Shown here: one piece after another, positions 54,209 through 63,527 of the stretch
Layout: every line of letters begins with the position of its first letter
How positions within the stretch are numbered: the first letter of the stretch is position 1
From: Aggregatibacter segnis
Lineage (GTDB): Bacteria > Pseudomonadota > Gammaproteobacteria > Enterobacterales > Pasteurellaceae
NCBI RefSeq assembly: GCF_003130075.1
Contig: NZ_NRCW01000004.1
Location: 186,001-250,000 of the forward strand
Direction of reading: 5' to 3'
Length of the DNA stretch: 64,000 nt
Made by a program: the position numbers and the translations under genes
The notes under the pieces: model-generated
Database searches by the model: none
The model's input: the letters and a program-made list of their open reading frames with translations, nothing else
What the model was told of the DNA's origin: nothing

Positions 54209-56251
54209 ATGTCAGAGAAAATTAACACCAAGCCTTTTATCCTTCATTCCGATTTCAAGCCTTCCGGCGATCAGCCACAAGCCATTGCCAAACTCGCCGA
54301 AAATTTAGAAGACGGCTTGGCGCATCAAACCTTACTAGGCGTTACGGGTTCCGGAAAAACTTTTACGATTGCCAATGTGATTGCGCAGTTAAACCGACCG
54401 GCCATGTTGCTTGCCCCAAATAAGACGCTCGCGGCTCAGCTTTATGCGGAAATGAAAGCCTTCTTTCCTGAAAATGCGGTGGAATATTTCGTCTCTTACT
54501 ATGATTATTATCAGCCGGAAGCCTATGTGCCGAGCAGCGACACCTTCATTGAAAAAGATGCGTCCATTAACGATCAAATCGAGCAAATGCGTTTGTCGGC
54601 GACTAAATCTTTTTTGGAACGTCGAGATACTATCGTGGTTGCCTCGGTTTCCGCTATTTATGGTTTGGGCGACCCGGATTCTTATTTGCAAATGATGTTG
54701 CATTTGCAACAAGGGGCGATAATTAATCAGCGTCAGATTTTGGCGAAGTTGGCAGAATTGCAATATACGCGCAACGATCAGGCGTTTCAGCGCGGCACAT
54801 TTCGTGTACGTGGGGAAATTATCGATATTTTCCCGGCTGAATCCGATGAGCGCGCAGTACGCATTGAATTATTTGATGATGAAATTGAGCGTTTAAGCTT
54901 ATTTGATCCACTCACCGGAAGCAGTTTTGGTGCTATCCCACGTTTCACCGTGTATCCGAAAACGCATTATGTGACGCCACGCGAGCGCATTTTAGATGCC
55001 ATTGAAAAAATCAAAGTGGAACTGGCACAACGACGGGAATATTTCATTAAAGAGAATAAATTGTTAGAAGAACAACGCATTAGCCAACGTACTCAGTTTG
55101 ATATTGAAATGATGAACGAATTGGGCTATTGCTCGGGGATTGAAAACTACTCACGTTATCTGTCGGGCAGAAATGAAGGCGAACCACCGCCAACCTTATT
55201 TGACTATATGCCGTCCGATGCCATTTTAATTATCGATGAATCTCACGTCACCGTGCCGCAAATTGGCGGGATGTATCGTGGCGACCGTTCCCGTAAAGAA
55301 ACGTTGGTGGAATATGGTTTCCGTTTGCCTTCAGCGTTGGATAACCGCCCGTTACGTTTTGAGGAATTTGAACGTTTGGCTCCGCAAACTATCTATGTTT
55401 CGGCTACCCCGGGGCCTTATGAGCTAGAAAAATCCGGTGCGGAAATTATCGATCAGGTTGTGCGTCCAACAGGCTTACTGGATCCGCAAATTGAAATTCG
55501 CCCGGTGTCCATTCAGGTGGATGATCTGCTTTCTGAAGCACGTCAACGAGCGGATAAAAACGAGCGCGTTTTAGTGACGACGCTGACTAAAAAAATGGCG
55601 GAAGATTTAACGGATTATTTGGATGAACACGGGATTCGAGTGCGTTATTTGCACTCCGATATTGATACGGTGGAGCGTGTGGAAATTATCCGTGATTTGC
55701 GCCTAGGTGAATTTGATGTATTGGTCGGGATTAACTTATTACGGGAAGGCTTGGATATTCCCGAAGTATCACTCGTGGCGATTTTAGATGCGGATAAAGA
55801 AGGTTTTTTACGTTCTGAACGTTCTTTAATTCAAACCATCGGACGTGCCGCGCGAAACTTGAATGGTAAAGCGATTTTGTATGCAGACAGCATCACCAAA
55901 TCCATGGAAAAAGCCATTACGGAAACCAATCGCCGCCGTGAAAAACAAACGAAATATAATGAAGAACACGGCATTGTGCCACAGGCGTTAAATAAAAAAG
56001 TGGGTGAATTGTTAGATATCGGTCAGGGCACCAATCAAAAAGCGAAAGCCAATAAACAACGTGGAAAAATGGTGGCAGAACCGACCGCACTTTATACGGT
56101 GCCAACCTCACCGAAAGAATATCAACAACAAATCAAGAAACTGGAACAGCAAATGTATAAATTTGCGCAAGATTTGGAATTTGAAAAAGCCGCTGCGGTG
56201 CGCGATCAATTACAGCAATTGCGGGAAAGTTTTATGTTATCTGGCGAGTAA
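54209..56251 (+). CDS. uvrB: UvrB, excinuclease ABC subunit B
   Basis: The protein of 680 residues has Walker A GVTGSGKT (near residue 40), the beta-hairpin segment [12 protein letters not shown] used for damage verification, helicase motifs ([15 protein letters not shown]) and the C-terminal UVR domain ([28 protein letters not shown]). It joins UvrA and UvrC in nucleotide excision repair. An alternative ATG at 54197 would add four residues coded over an uptake signal. A second uptake signal (56082-56090) lies near the 3' end. Confidence 0.97.
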   Translation: MSEKINTKPFILHSDFKPSGDQPQAIAKLAENLEDGLAHQTLLGVTGSGKTFTIANVIAQLNRPAMLLAPNKTLAAQLYAEMKAFFPENAVEYFVSYYDYYQPEAYVPSSDTFIEKDASINDQIEQMRLSATKSFLERRDTIVVASVSAIYGLGDPDSYLQMMLHLQQGAIINQRQILAKLAELQYTRNDQAFQRGTFRVRGEIIDIFPAESDERAVRIELFDDEIERLSLFDPLTGSSFGAIPRFTVYPKTHYVTPRERILDAIEKIKVELAQRREYFIKENKLLEEQRISQRTQFDIEMMNELGYCSGIENYSRYLSGRNEGEPPPTLFDYMPSDAILIIDESHVTVPQIGGMYRGDRSRKETLVEYGFRLPSALDNRPLRFEEFERLAPQTIYVSATPGPYELEKSGAEIIDQVVRPTGLLDPQIEIRPVSIQVDDLLSEARQRADKNERVLVTTLTKKMAEDLTDYLDEHGIRVRYLHSDIDTVERVEIIRDLRLGEFDVLVGINLLREGLDIPEVSLVAILDADKEGFLRSERSLIQTIGRAARNLNGKAILYADSITKSMEKAITETNRRREKQTKYNEEHGIVPQALNKKVGELLDIGQGTNQKAKANKQRGKMVAEPTALYTVPTSPKEYQQQIKKLEQQMYKFAQDLEFEKAAAVRDQLQQLRESFMLSGE

Positions 56252-56282
56252 AAGTGCGGTCATTTTTCTCGGTGTTTTTATA

Positions 56283-56316
56283 AAAAAAGGCGAAATCAAT
56301 TCGCCTTTTTTGTTTT
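56283..56316. terminator. Bidirectional terminator between uvrB and degP
   Basis: An 11-bp stem AAAAAGGCGAA/TTCGCCTTTTT with a five-base loop has T-runs on both strands. It can end uvrB (plus) and degP (minus). Confidence 0.85.
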
Positions 56317-56327
56317 TTAAAGATGCT

Positions 56328-57713
56328 TTATTGCACTAATAAATAGAAATTACTGTCACCACGGATGATATTTAACGCAATAGCAGATGGTTTGCTATCC
56401 AAGGCTTTGCGCAATTGACCTAAGTTTTCAACTTTTTGGCGGTTAATGCCAATGATCACATCGCCATTTTTCAAACCACGTTGTTCCGCTAAGGAGTTTG
56501 GTTTGATTTTACTAATAGACACGCCTTTTACGCCTTTTTCATCGTAGTTATTCAATTCTGCGCCATCTAATGCCGGTAATAGGCTATTGGCTGTGGTTTG
56601 GGTTTGATCGTCTGATTGTAACGTGACTTTGGCAGTATTGGATTTGCCATCGCGTAAATAAGTCAATTCAATTTGTTTGCCGGCACCCGAAGTGGCAATT
56701 TTGGCGCGCATTTCTGCAAAGCTGGAAACCACTTGTCCGTTCATTGCTGTGATGACATCGCCTGCTTTTAAACCTGCTTTATCGGCGGCAGAGCCTGGCA
56801 TTACTTCGCTCACGAAAGCGCCTTTTTTCGCTTCAATGTCAAAGGCTTGGGCTAAATCAGCATTTAATTCTCCTCCCTTAATGCCTAACATACCGCGACG
56901 AACTTCACCAAATTCAAGAATTTGTTGTACGAGATTGTTCGCCATGTTGCTCGGAATCGCAAACGCAATACCCGCGTTGCCGCCACTTGGAGAAATAATG
57001 GCGGTATTAATGCCGATGAGTTCGCCGTTTAAATTGACGAGCGGGCCACCGGAGTTACCACGGTTTACTGCCGCATCGGTTTGAATATAGTTTTCGTATG
57101 TGCCGCTGTCAGAACCCATAGAGCGACCTAAGGCAGATACAATACCGGAGGTAACGGTTTGTCCTAAACCGAACGGATTACCAATAGCAACCGTGAAATC
57201 GCCTACGCGTAATTTATCGGAATCCGCGAGTTTAAGTGCGGTCAAATTTTTCGGATTTTCTACTTGAATCAATGCCACATCAGACATTTCGTCAGCACCG
57301 ATCACTTTCGCTTTAAATTCGCGGCCATCGTGTAATTGCACGGTAATTTTATCAGCATCTTTAATCACGTGGTTGTTTGTTAATACATAACCTTTTTCTG
57401 CATTGATAATGGCGCCGGAACCAATGCCTTTGAAATTACGCGGTGCGCGATTGCGATCGAACATATCCGGGCCAAAGAAGAATTTAAATTCTTCCGGAAT
57501 ATCATCATCCATTTCAGCTGAACGGCCTTTTTGTTTTCCTTCGACGGAAATAGACACCACGGAAGGTAATACTTTTTCTAACATCGGAGCCAAGCTTGGG
57601 AGTTGTTGTCCTGCTACGATGGCAACAGGTGTTTCCGCTTGGCTCATCATTGGGGTTGTTAAAATGCTTAATCCGAGAGCAATGCCGGTTAAAACAAAAT
57701 GACGTTTTTTCAT
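56328..57713 (-). CDS. degP: DegP/HtrA-type periplasmic serine protease
   Basis: From the ATG at 57713, preceded by GGAG, the product is 461 residues with a signal peptide (cleaved near SQA-ET). The trypsin-like domain carries the triad His in NNHVI, Asp in MSDVALIQ and Ser in GNSGGPLVN. Two PDZ domains follow (about 265-355 and 375-460). It degrades misfolded envelope proteins. The size is between DegP and DegQ, but H. influenzae has one such gene (HtrA). An upstream in-frame start would add six residues. Confidence 0.93.
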   Translation of the reverse strand: MKKRHFVLTGIALGLSILTTPMMSQAETPVAIVAGQQLPSLAPMLEKVLPSVVSISVEGKQKGRSAEMDDDIPEEFKFFFGPDMFDRNRAPRNFKGIGSGAIINAEKGYVLTNNHVIKDADKITVQLHDGREFKAKVIGADEMSDVALIQVENPKNLTALKLADSDKLRVGDFTVAIGNPFGLGQTVTSGIVSALGRSMGSDSGTYENYIQTDAAVNRGNSGGPLVNLNGELIGINTAIISPSGGNAGIAFAIPSNMANNLVQQILEFGEVRRGMLGIKGGELNADLAQAFDIEAKKGAFVSEVMPGSAADKAGLKAGDVITAMNGQVVSSFAEMRAKIATSGAGKQIELTYLRDGKSNTAKVTLQSDDQTQTTANSLLPALDGAELNNYDEKGVKGVSISKIKPNSLAEQRGLKNGDVIIGINRQKVENLGQLRKALDSKPSAIALNIIRGDSNFYLLVQ

Positions 57714-57865
57714 TAAATGTTCTCCAATCAAAAAAATAAAAAACGAAATCTCAATGAGTTTCGGTGATGACTATGACAAGTAAAATGGTTGAATGTTCTT
57801 GGTTTTTTATTTAATTCATGAGGAAAAAGAAAAGTGCGGTGACTTGTTAAAATGAATGTTAAGAA

Positions 57866-57896
57866 AAATAAAAACGCCCTTCAATTGAAGGGCGCT
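57866..57896 (-). terminator. Intrinsic terminator after zapG
   Basis: An 8-bp stem CGCCCTTC/GAAGGGCG with an AATT loop lies just after the yhcB stop and is followed on the minus strand by TTTTTATTTTT. Confidence 0.85.
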
Positions 57897-57903
57897 TGTT
57901 GAA

Positions 57904-58311
57904 TTATCTTTCTGCTTTGAATAAACCTGAAGAACCTTCGGAATAGTCTTTCGGTGGATCTTCTGTTTTAGACGGGGAAACGTTGCCTTTTTCATCCAGT
58001 AAACTGTGTTGAAACAAGGTGCTGTCATTCAATTCCGGCAGTAGTTGATTCGAGGAGCGAGCAAGATGTTGGTACAGTTTTTGATAATCTTGTGCGAGAG
58101 ATTTCAACAAATCGGCGCTTTCCGCAAAATGTTTTTCCAATTGTTGTTTTTGGCTTTCCAATTGCTCTTTTGCGACTCGCAATTCCGCTTCGGTTTTCAC
58201 TTGTTTTTTGGCGGACTCTTTTGTGAGTCGTAATAAGAAATAACCAATAACAAAACCAACCACTAAACCAATTAACGCGGCTTGCCACATTTCAGCTGCC
58301 CAAGTTTGCAT
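57904..58311 (-). CDS. zapG: ZapG/YhcB (DUF1043), cell-envelope/division protein
   Basis: The 135-residue protein has a single N-terminal membrane helix (WQAALIGLVVGFVIGYFLL) and a cytoplasmic coiled coil rich in Lys, Glu and Gln, ending with the conserved PPKDYSEGSSGLFK. YhcB/ZapG interacts with the divisome and with envelope-synthesis proteins in E. coli. AGGAGG six bases upstream of the ATG at 58311 supports this start over the internal ATG at residue 8. It is followed by degP downstream in the usual Pasteurellaceae order. Confidence 0.9.
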   Translation of the reverse strand: MQTWAAEMWQAALIGLVVGFVIGYFLLRLTKESAKKQVKTEAELRVAKEQLESQKQQLEKHFAESADLLKSLAQDYQKLYQHLARSSNQLLPELNDSTLFQHSLLDEKGNVSPSKTEDPPKDYSEGSSGLFKAER

Positions 58312-58413
58312 AAAGAACCTCCTCTAATTTATGTGAAACAATTAGTTGAATCATAGCCTGAACCGCTTTCTATTTCCATGTGTTAGATCACAGAACGAAA
58401 ATTTTTCGGAAAA

Positions 58414-58440
58414 TAAAAGGGCGAATATTTTTCGCCCTTC
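58414..58440 (-). terminator. Intrinsic terminator after ycaO
   Basis: A 9-bp stem AAGGGCGAA/TTCGCCCTT with a five-base loop is followed on the minus strand by TTTATTTTCC. It lies between ycaO and yhcB. Confidence 0.75.
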
Positions 58441-58467
58441 AAAAACGTTTTTAAAAACGACCGCACT

Positions 58468-60231
58468 TTATGACCAATTTTCGCGTTTTGCTTTTTGTAA
58501 TTTGGCGTAGGCAGCCAGTAATTTTTGATGCTCATCGAAATTGGCAAGGGTTTCATCGCTAGCAGGCAAATTATAGAACGGATTTCCCCCTTGAATCGCG
58601 GCCCACGCAAACGCCACCGCGTCTTTACCGTACATTTTCTCGAACACCGGACGATATTGTTGCGGATCGCGGTGTTCATCCATAAACAATTCAAGGCTGC
58701 TGATTAAGCAACGATAATAGTTGGCGCGTTCGGCGGTAAACACGGAGCTGTTCATATTATATGTCCAGTTCGCCCAGTCTAACGCCATTGCCAAGTCGCC
58801 TAACGCGAGATAAAGCATGGATTTTAATTCGCCGATGCGCAAGGTTGTCCAGCCGCTGGCTTTCGGTGCCACGACGCCGATAAATTCACGCACGCGGGTG
58901 GCATCGTCAATGCCTTGTTCATCCAGTTCATCCAAGAGTTCTTGGTAGGTTTCTTGGTCGTGGTGGAAGTGCGGTAAGTCCAACAGGATTTCGCGCCAGT
59001 CCATGCCCATGTTGCTGTTGGCGTAAATTAAGTCGTCTGCAGGATAAATATCGGACATGCCCGGCACGATGATGCGACAGGCGTAAACACCTAAGTGATT
59101 GTAGTCCATGATGTAAACCTCTTTGTTTTCCTCGTGGAGAATCGCCATGAGGTTATTATATTCTTCATGGGTATCTTTGCCGGAGAAATCCCAATCGGCG
59201 AACTCGTAATCCGGTGTGTTTTTGAATAAATCCCAAGAAATTAAACCGCTGGAATCAATAAAGTGGGTTTCCAAATTGGCGTGTTCTGCCACATCATCGT
59301 TATTGAATGACGGCGGGGCGAAAACGTCCAACTCTTTTAGGCTGCGACCTTGTAATAATTCGGTGACGGTGCGTTCTAATGCCACTTGGAAGTTTGGATG
59401 TGCCCCGAAAGAGGCAAAACACGTGCCATTGGTTGGGTTGAGCAAAATGACACAAATCACCGGGTATTGACCGCCAAGAGAAGCGTCATACGCCAAAATC
59501 GGGAAACCTTCCTGTTCCAGTTTGTCGATAGAGGCTTGAATGGACGGATAACGCGCCATCACTTCTTGTGGAATTAACGGCAGGCTGATCGCTTCTGCGA
59601 TAATTTTATTCTTCACATAGCGCTCAAACACTTCGGACAATCCCTGCACTCGGGCTTCAAATTGGCTGTTGCCGGCGGACATACCGTTGGAAACATAGAG
59701 GTTAGAGATAATATTTTGCGGAATATACACTGTCTGTTGATCCGATTGGCGTATATAAGGCAGCGCGACAATACCTCGCTCATAATTACCCGATTGCAAG
59801 TCCACTAAAAGTTCAGGAGTCAGCTCCTGATTCGGATCGAAATGTTCAAATAAATGAGCGTCTAAAATCCCTTGAGGCAACAATGCCTCGTCTTCAATCG
59901 GGAACCATTTTTCGTTCGGATAGTGCACAAAATCGCTGTTGGCAATATCTTGCCCTAAATAGAAATCCGTCCAGAAATAGTTGGTGGAAAGACGCTCAAA
60001 ATATTCGCCTAATGCCGAAGCTAATGCCGCTTTTTTACTGGCCCCCTTGCCGTTGGTGAAACATTGCGGGCAGTCTTTGTCACGAATATGGACCGACCAC
60101 ACATTAGGTACGGGATTTAACCACGAGGCTTCTTCAATGTGAAAGCCAAGTGCGGTCAGTTTTTGTTGAAATTTTTCAATACTTTCCTCAAGGGCGGCGT
60201 CTTTGCCGAGGATAAAGGTTTGTTCGGTCAT
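58468..60231 (-). CDS. ycaO: YcaO-type protein (RimO-associated ATP-dependent cyclodehydratase family)
   Basis: The 587-residue protein is full length for YcaO. The conserved blocks include NPVPNVWSVHIRDKDCP, TNGKGASKKAALASALGEYFERLSTNYF and ARVQGLSEVFERYVKN, which form the ATP-binding face, and a C-terminal TPR-like part. In E. coli YcaO enhances methylthiolation of ribosomal protein S12 by RimO. There is no partner ocin-ThiF or peptide substrate gene next to it, so a role in peptide-antibiotic synthesis is unlikely. An uptake signal near 60147 falls in the 5' part. Confidence 0.93.
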   Translation of the reverse strand: MTEQTFILGKDAALEESIEKFQQKLTALGFHIEEASWLNPVPNVWSVHIRDKDCPQCFTNGKGASKKAALASALGEYFERLSTNYFWTDFYLGQDIANSDFVHYPNEKWFPIEDEALLPQGILDAHLFEHFDPNQELTPELLVDLQSGNYERGIVALPYIRQSDQQTVYIPQNIISNLYVSNGMSAGNSQFEARVQGLSEVFERYVKNKIIAEAISLPLIPQEVMARYPSIQASIDKLEQEGFPILAYDASLGGQYPVICVILLNPTNGTCFASFGAHPNFQVALERTVTELLQGRSLKELDVFAPPSFNNDDVAEHANLETHFIDSSGLISWDLFKNTPDYEFADWDFSGKDTHEEYNNLMAILHEENKEVYIMDYNHLGVYACRIIVPGMSDIYPADDLIYANSNMGMDWREILLDLPHFHHDQETYQELLDELDEQGIDDATRVREFIGVVAPKASGWTTLRIGELKSMLYLALGDLAMALDWANWTYNMNSSVFTAERANYYRCLISSLELFMDEHRDPQQYRPVFEKMYGKDAVAFAWAAIQGGNPFYNLPASDETLANFDEHQKLLAAYAKLQKAKRENWS

Positions 60232-60285
60232 AATGTTCCTATTTTTGATGTATTTTCTTCTTGAATAACTAATAAAAATATGAAT

Positions 60286-60319
60286 TTTTCCCCTTTCCCG
60301 TAAATAGGCGAGGGGAAAA
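60286..60319 (-). terminator. Hairpin after manA
   Basis: TTTTCCCC and GGGGAAAA form an 8-bp stem with an 18-base loop just after the manA stop. On the minus strand the following sequence is A/T-rich rather than a clean T-run. Confidence 0.55.
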
Positions 60320-60329
60320 TAAATTGAAT

Positions 60330-61532
60330 TTAAATCGGTAATCCTGCGAGCACGGCATAACCTTCTTGTATGCCATGCACGCGATAGTCTGTATCTGCTT
60401 CAATGAACGCCGCTTGCCCTTGTTTCAAAGTGAGTTTTTGTTGTGCGGCTTCCAAGGTTATTTCGCCCACTATCACTAAGAGAATCGTGCCGTTTAAAGT
60501 GCGGTCGGAAATCTCGGTGTTTTTTGCGTAAGGCATATTGCTCAAGGCAAAATCGGCAATGGGCATCGGGTAGGTGTAAACCTGATTTTTAGGCGCCGGC
60601 GCGATAATCTGAGGGACAATTTCACTACAATCGATGATTTTTAGCAATTGTTCGATATCAACGTGTTTTGGCGTTAGACCGCCACGAATGACATTGTCGG
60701 AACAGGCCATTAGTTCAATATTTTGTCCGCGTAAATAAGCGTGTGGCACGCCGGCCGCTTGGAAAATACCTTCGCCAACCTGCAAATTCACAATATTGAA
60801 CAGGTAGAAACTCATTAAACCCGCATCCAGTTTGTCTCGGGAAATATTCATGGCGTGCAATGTGTAAAGCACCCAGTAATCAGGATTCTGCATAGCAAGC
60901 TGATTTTGCTCGTAAGCCTTCTGTTGGCTATCAATAATCGGCAAGAGCCATTGCGCTAATTGATCTTGTGTTGCCAACATAATGTCAGCGTAAAAATCCG
61001 CTAAATTCTGCGAGGCTAATTTTGTTGCCAGTTCCGCAAGTGACGGGCGTTGACGTAACGTATCGAGAATTTGGGCCTTGGTTTTAAAACCATGTAAAAG
61101 CCAAAAATCGGACAAAGCAATCATCATTTCCGGCTTATGGTTATCGTCCTTATAGGTGCGCTTCGGATCATTTAACGGAATGCCTGCGGCATTTTCTTGC
61201 GCAAAGCCAATTTCGGCCTGTTCTTTGGTTGGGTGTAACTGAATGGAAAGAGGATTGGCGACATCTAAAATTTTCAGTAAATAAGGCAAATTATCCCCAA
61301 ATAATTGGCGGCTTTGTTGTCCAAGTGCGGTGGGATTTTGGTGTAAAAAATCGCCTAACGATATTTCCTCTTGTGCGTAAAGAATCTGTGACGGTGCCGA
61401 AGGGTGAGCGCCAAGCCAGTATTCGGCATAGTGAGATTCAGTTTTATCAATATGCAATAAATGAGGAATATAACGTTCACCGCCCCACACATAATGTTGA
61501 AGGCGACCATTCAGCGGATAAATACCTGCCAT
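60330..61532 (-). CDS. manA: Mannose-6-phosphate isomerase (type I)
   Basis: The 400-residue protein interconverts mannose 6-phosphate and fructose 6-phosphate. The type I motifs are present: YVWGG near residue 14, SIQLHPTKEQA (zinc-ligand region), and DNHKPEMMIAL. The length is typical. It is divergent from the glucose-type PTS gene across a 430-base gap, which fits a sugar-catabolic neighbourhood. Uptake signals lie near 60498 and 61322 in the coding region. Confidence 0.94.
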   Translation of the reverse strand: MAGIYPLNGRLQHYVWGGERYIPHLLHIDKTESHYAEYWLGAHPSAPSQILYAQEEISLGDFLHQNPTALGQQSRQLFGDNLPYLLKILDVANPLSIQLHPTKEQAEIGFAQENAAGIPLNDPKRTYKDDNHKPEMMIALSDFWLLHGFKTKAQILDTLRQRPSLAELATKLASQNLADFYADIMLATQDQLAQWLLPIIDSQQKAYEQNQLAMQNPDYWVLYTLHAMNISRDKLDAGLMSFYLFNIVNLQVGEGIFQAAGVPHAYLRGQNIELMACSDNVIRGGLTPKHVDIEQLLKIIDCSEIVPQIIAPAPKNQVYTYPMPIADFALSNMPYAKNTEISDRTLNGTILLVIVGEITLEAAQQKLTLKQGQAAFIEADTDYRVHGIQEGYAVLAGLPI

Positions 61533-61962
61533 AATTTGCTCTCTGTTAGATTTGCTGTTCTATAAAATCGGGGCGCATTCTAGCATATTCTCACCTTTGG
61601 CTGTTGCTATAGAAAAGCTTTTTTTATACATTTAGCAGCGTCTAACATTTCTTTTTTAACCAAATTAAATGTAGACGTTTCCCGTGATGAATAATGCCTC
61701 AACTGAGGATATTCGTGAAATTACGGCATAACATGCAAGAATAAATAAACATTATCGGCACTGAGGTGCCGATTTTTTTATCTAAAATCAGTGTGTTAAT
61801 CAGAAAACAGGTTTTCTTTTTAAAATGCGATCTTCATCATATTTTTTACTGACGTATTGAAGTAATATTCCACAAAGCACTTTGCCTTTGAAGGGAAAAC
61901 ACCAGATCTGGCAAGTGTGGTATTTGGGGCATAAACCATGTCGTAAATTAAGGAGAAAACGT
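61533..61962. other. 430-base leader between manA and the ptsG-like gene
   Basis: The stretch holds promoters of both divergent genes and a stand-alone intrinsic terminator (61754-61780). A 7-bp perfect inverted repeat (AGAAAAC-AG-GTTTTCT) lies at about 61801-61818. The PTS gene's own ribosome-binding site AAGGAG lies at 61949-61954. I see no credible coding frame. Confidence 0.6.
61754..61780 (+). terminator. Stand-alone terminator in the ptsG leader (attenuator or sRNA end)
   Basis: An 8-bp stem ATCGGCAC/GTGCCGAT with a TGAG loop is followed by seven Ts. It is oriented with the downstream PTS gene, 183 bases before its start, and no coding gene lies upstream on that strand. It must therefore end a leader transcript or a small RNA. 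Confidence 0.75.
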
Positions 61963-63456
61963 ATGTTTAAACAGCTTCAACAGGTTGGTAAGGCATTTAT
62001 GTTGCCAATTGCCATTTTACCTGCAGCCGGTTTGTTACTAGGGATTGGGGGCGCATTATCTAACAAAGCCACCGTGCAAGCCTATCCATTATTAGATCAT
62101 TCGGTTTTGCAAGGTGTGTTTCAGATCATGTCGGCAGCCGGTTCGGTGGTGTTCGGTAATTTGGCATTATTGCTTTGTATCGGTTTGGGTATTGGTTTAG
62201 CCAAGCGGGATAAAGGGGTTGCAGCACTGGCGGCAACGGTCGGCTATTTAATCATGACTGGTACGATTGCGGCATTGATTCCGCTGTTCTCACCGGAAAC
62301 CAAAGGAATTGATACAGGGGTGATCGGTGCTTTGGTGATGGGCTTGATTACCGTCAAACTGCACAATAAATATCATAATATTCAATTACCTCAAATTTTA
62401 GGTTTCTTCGGTGGTTCTCGTTTTGTGCCGATTGTTACCTCTTTTGCGGCGATTTTTGTCGGCGCCATCTTCTTTTTAATTTGGCCGACATTTCAAAATT
62501 GGTTATTGTCTGCCGGTGAACATATTGCTTCCATGGGCGCAATCGGAACATTCTTTTATGGCTTCCTCATGCGCTTATGTGGTGCAGTAGGCTTGCACCA
62601 CATGATTTATCCGTTATTTTGGTACACCGAATTAGGCGGTACGGAAATCGTGAATGGTGAAACCATTATTGGAGCGCAAAAAATCTTCTTTGCCCAATTA
62701 GCGGATCCGAATCACCAAGGTTTATTTACCGAAGGTACACGTTTTTTCGCAGGTCGTTTTGACACCATGATGTTCGGCTTGCCGGCAGCCTGTTTGGCGA
62801 TGTATCACTGTGTGCCGAAAGCGCGTCGTAAAGCCATTGGCGGGTTATTCCTTGGTGCAGCGTTGACCTCTTTTATTACAGGGATCACCGAGCCTATTGA
62901 ATTTATGTTCTTATTCGTTGCACCTTGGTTGTATGTTTTCCACGCCTTTTTAGACGGCGTTTCCTTCTACATTGCCGACATTTTGAATATTTCCATCGGT
63001 AACACGTTCTCCGGCGGATTTATTGACTTCCTGTTATTTGGGATCTTACAAGGCAATGAAAATACCAACTGGTTTAATGTGATTTGGGTCGGCGTATGTT
63101 GGGCGGCGTTATATTATTTCAGTTTCCGCTTCTTAATTACCCAATTTAATGTGATGACCCCAGGACGTGCAGAAGAGCAAGAAGACAGCGTGGAACAACA
63201 AACCTCTTCTTTAACGGAAAACGCCCACGAGATCATCAACGCCCTAGGTAGCGCAGAAAATATTGAGAACGTGGATGCCTGTATTACTCGTTTGCGGGTA
63301 GCGGTGAAAGACGTCAAATTAGTGGATAAAACACGATTAAAAGCGTTAGGTGCCGTTGAAGTGTTGGAAGTCGGTGGTGGCGTACAAGCAGTTTATGGTG
63401 CTAAAGCAGTATTATATAAAAGCGAGATTAACCAGATTTTAGGTAAAGAAGATTAA
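61963..63456 (+). CDS. ptsG: Glucose-type PTS permease EIICB (PtsG-like)
   Basis: From the ATG at 61963, preceded by AAGGAG, the product is 497 residues. An EIIC domain (about 1-395) carries the TGITEPIEF motif (306-314), and the C-terminal EIIB domain carries the phosphorylated Cys440 (DACITRLRV). No EIIA domain is present, so it should use EIIA-Glc. It resembles the PtsG/NagE-type glucose family more than the MalX-type permease at 4475-6139. Glucose is the likely substrate; N-acetylglucosamine is less likely because nag genes are not adjacent. Confidence 0.85.
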   Translation: MFKQLQQVGKAFMLPIAILPAAGLLLGIGGALSNKATVQAYPLLDHSVLQGVFQIMSAAGSVVFGNLALLLCIGLGIGLAKRDKGVAALAATVGYLIMTGTIAALIPLFSPETKGIDTGVIGALVMGLITVKLHNKYHNIQLPQILGFFGGSRFVPIVTSFAAIFVGAIFFLIWPTFQNWLLSAGEHIASMGAIGTFFYGFLMRLCGAVGLHHMIYPLFWYTELGGTEIVNGETIIGAQKIFFAQLADPNHQGLFTEGTRFFAGRFDTMMFGLPAACLAMYHCVPKARRKAIGGLFLGAALTSFITGITEPIEFMFLFVAPWLYVFHAFLDGVSFYIADILNISIGNTFSGGFIDFLLFGILQGNENTNWFNVIWVGVCWAALYYFSFRFLITQFNVMTPGRAEEQEDSVEQQTSSLTENAHEIINALGSAENIENVDACITRLRVAVKDVKLVDKTRLKALGAVEVLEVGGGVQAVYGAKAVLYKSEINQILGKED

Positions 63457-63478
63457 TTTTTTCTTCGCTATGAATGTG

Positions 63479-63519
63479 AACGGTCAGAAAGGGATTTATT
63501 TCTGACCGTTATTTTTTTC
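63479..63519 (+). terminator. Intrinsic terminator after ptsG
   Basis: A 12-bp perfect stem AACGGTCAGAAA/TTTCTGACCGTT with an eight-base loop is followed by ATTTTTTTC. It is also close to the stop of the converging methyltransferase gene. Confidence 0.88.
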
Positions 63520-63527
63520 TTCAAAGA

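Noticed and set aside
58468-60231. YcaO as part of a thiazole/oxazole peptide cluster
   Set aside because: It is the housekeeping YcaO type with no adjacent ThiF-like partner, precursor peptide or exporter.
61675-61695. MetJ box before ptsG (GTAGACGTTT)
   Set aside because: It is a single 8-mer without tandem partners and the neighbouring genes are not methionine-related.
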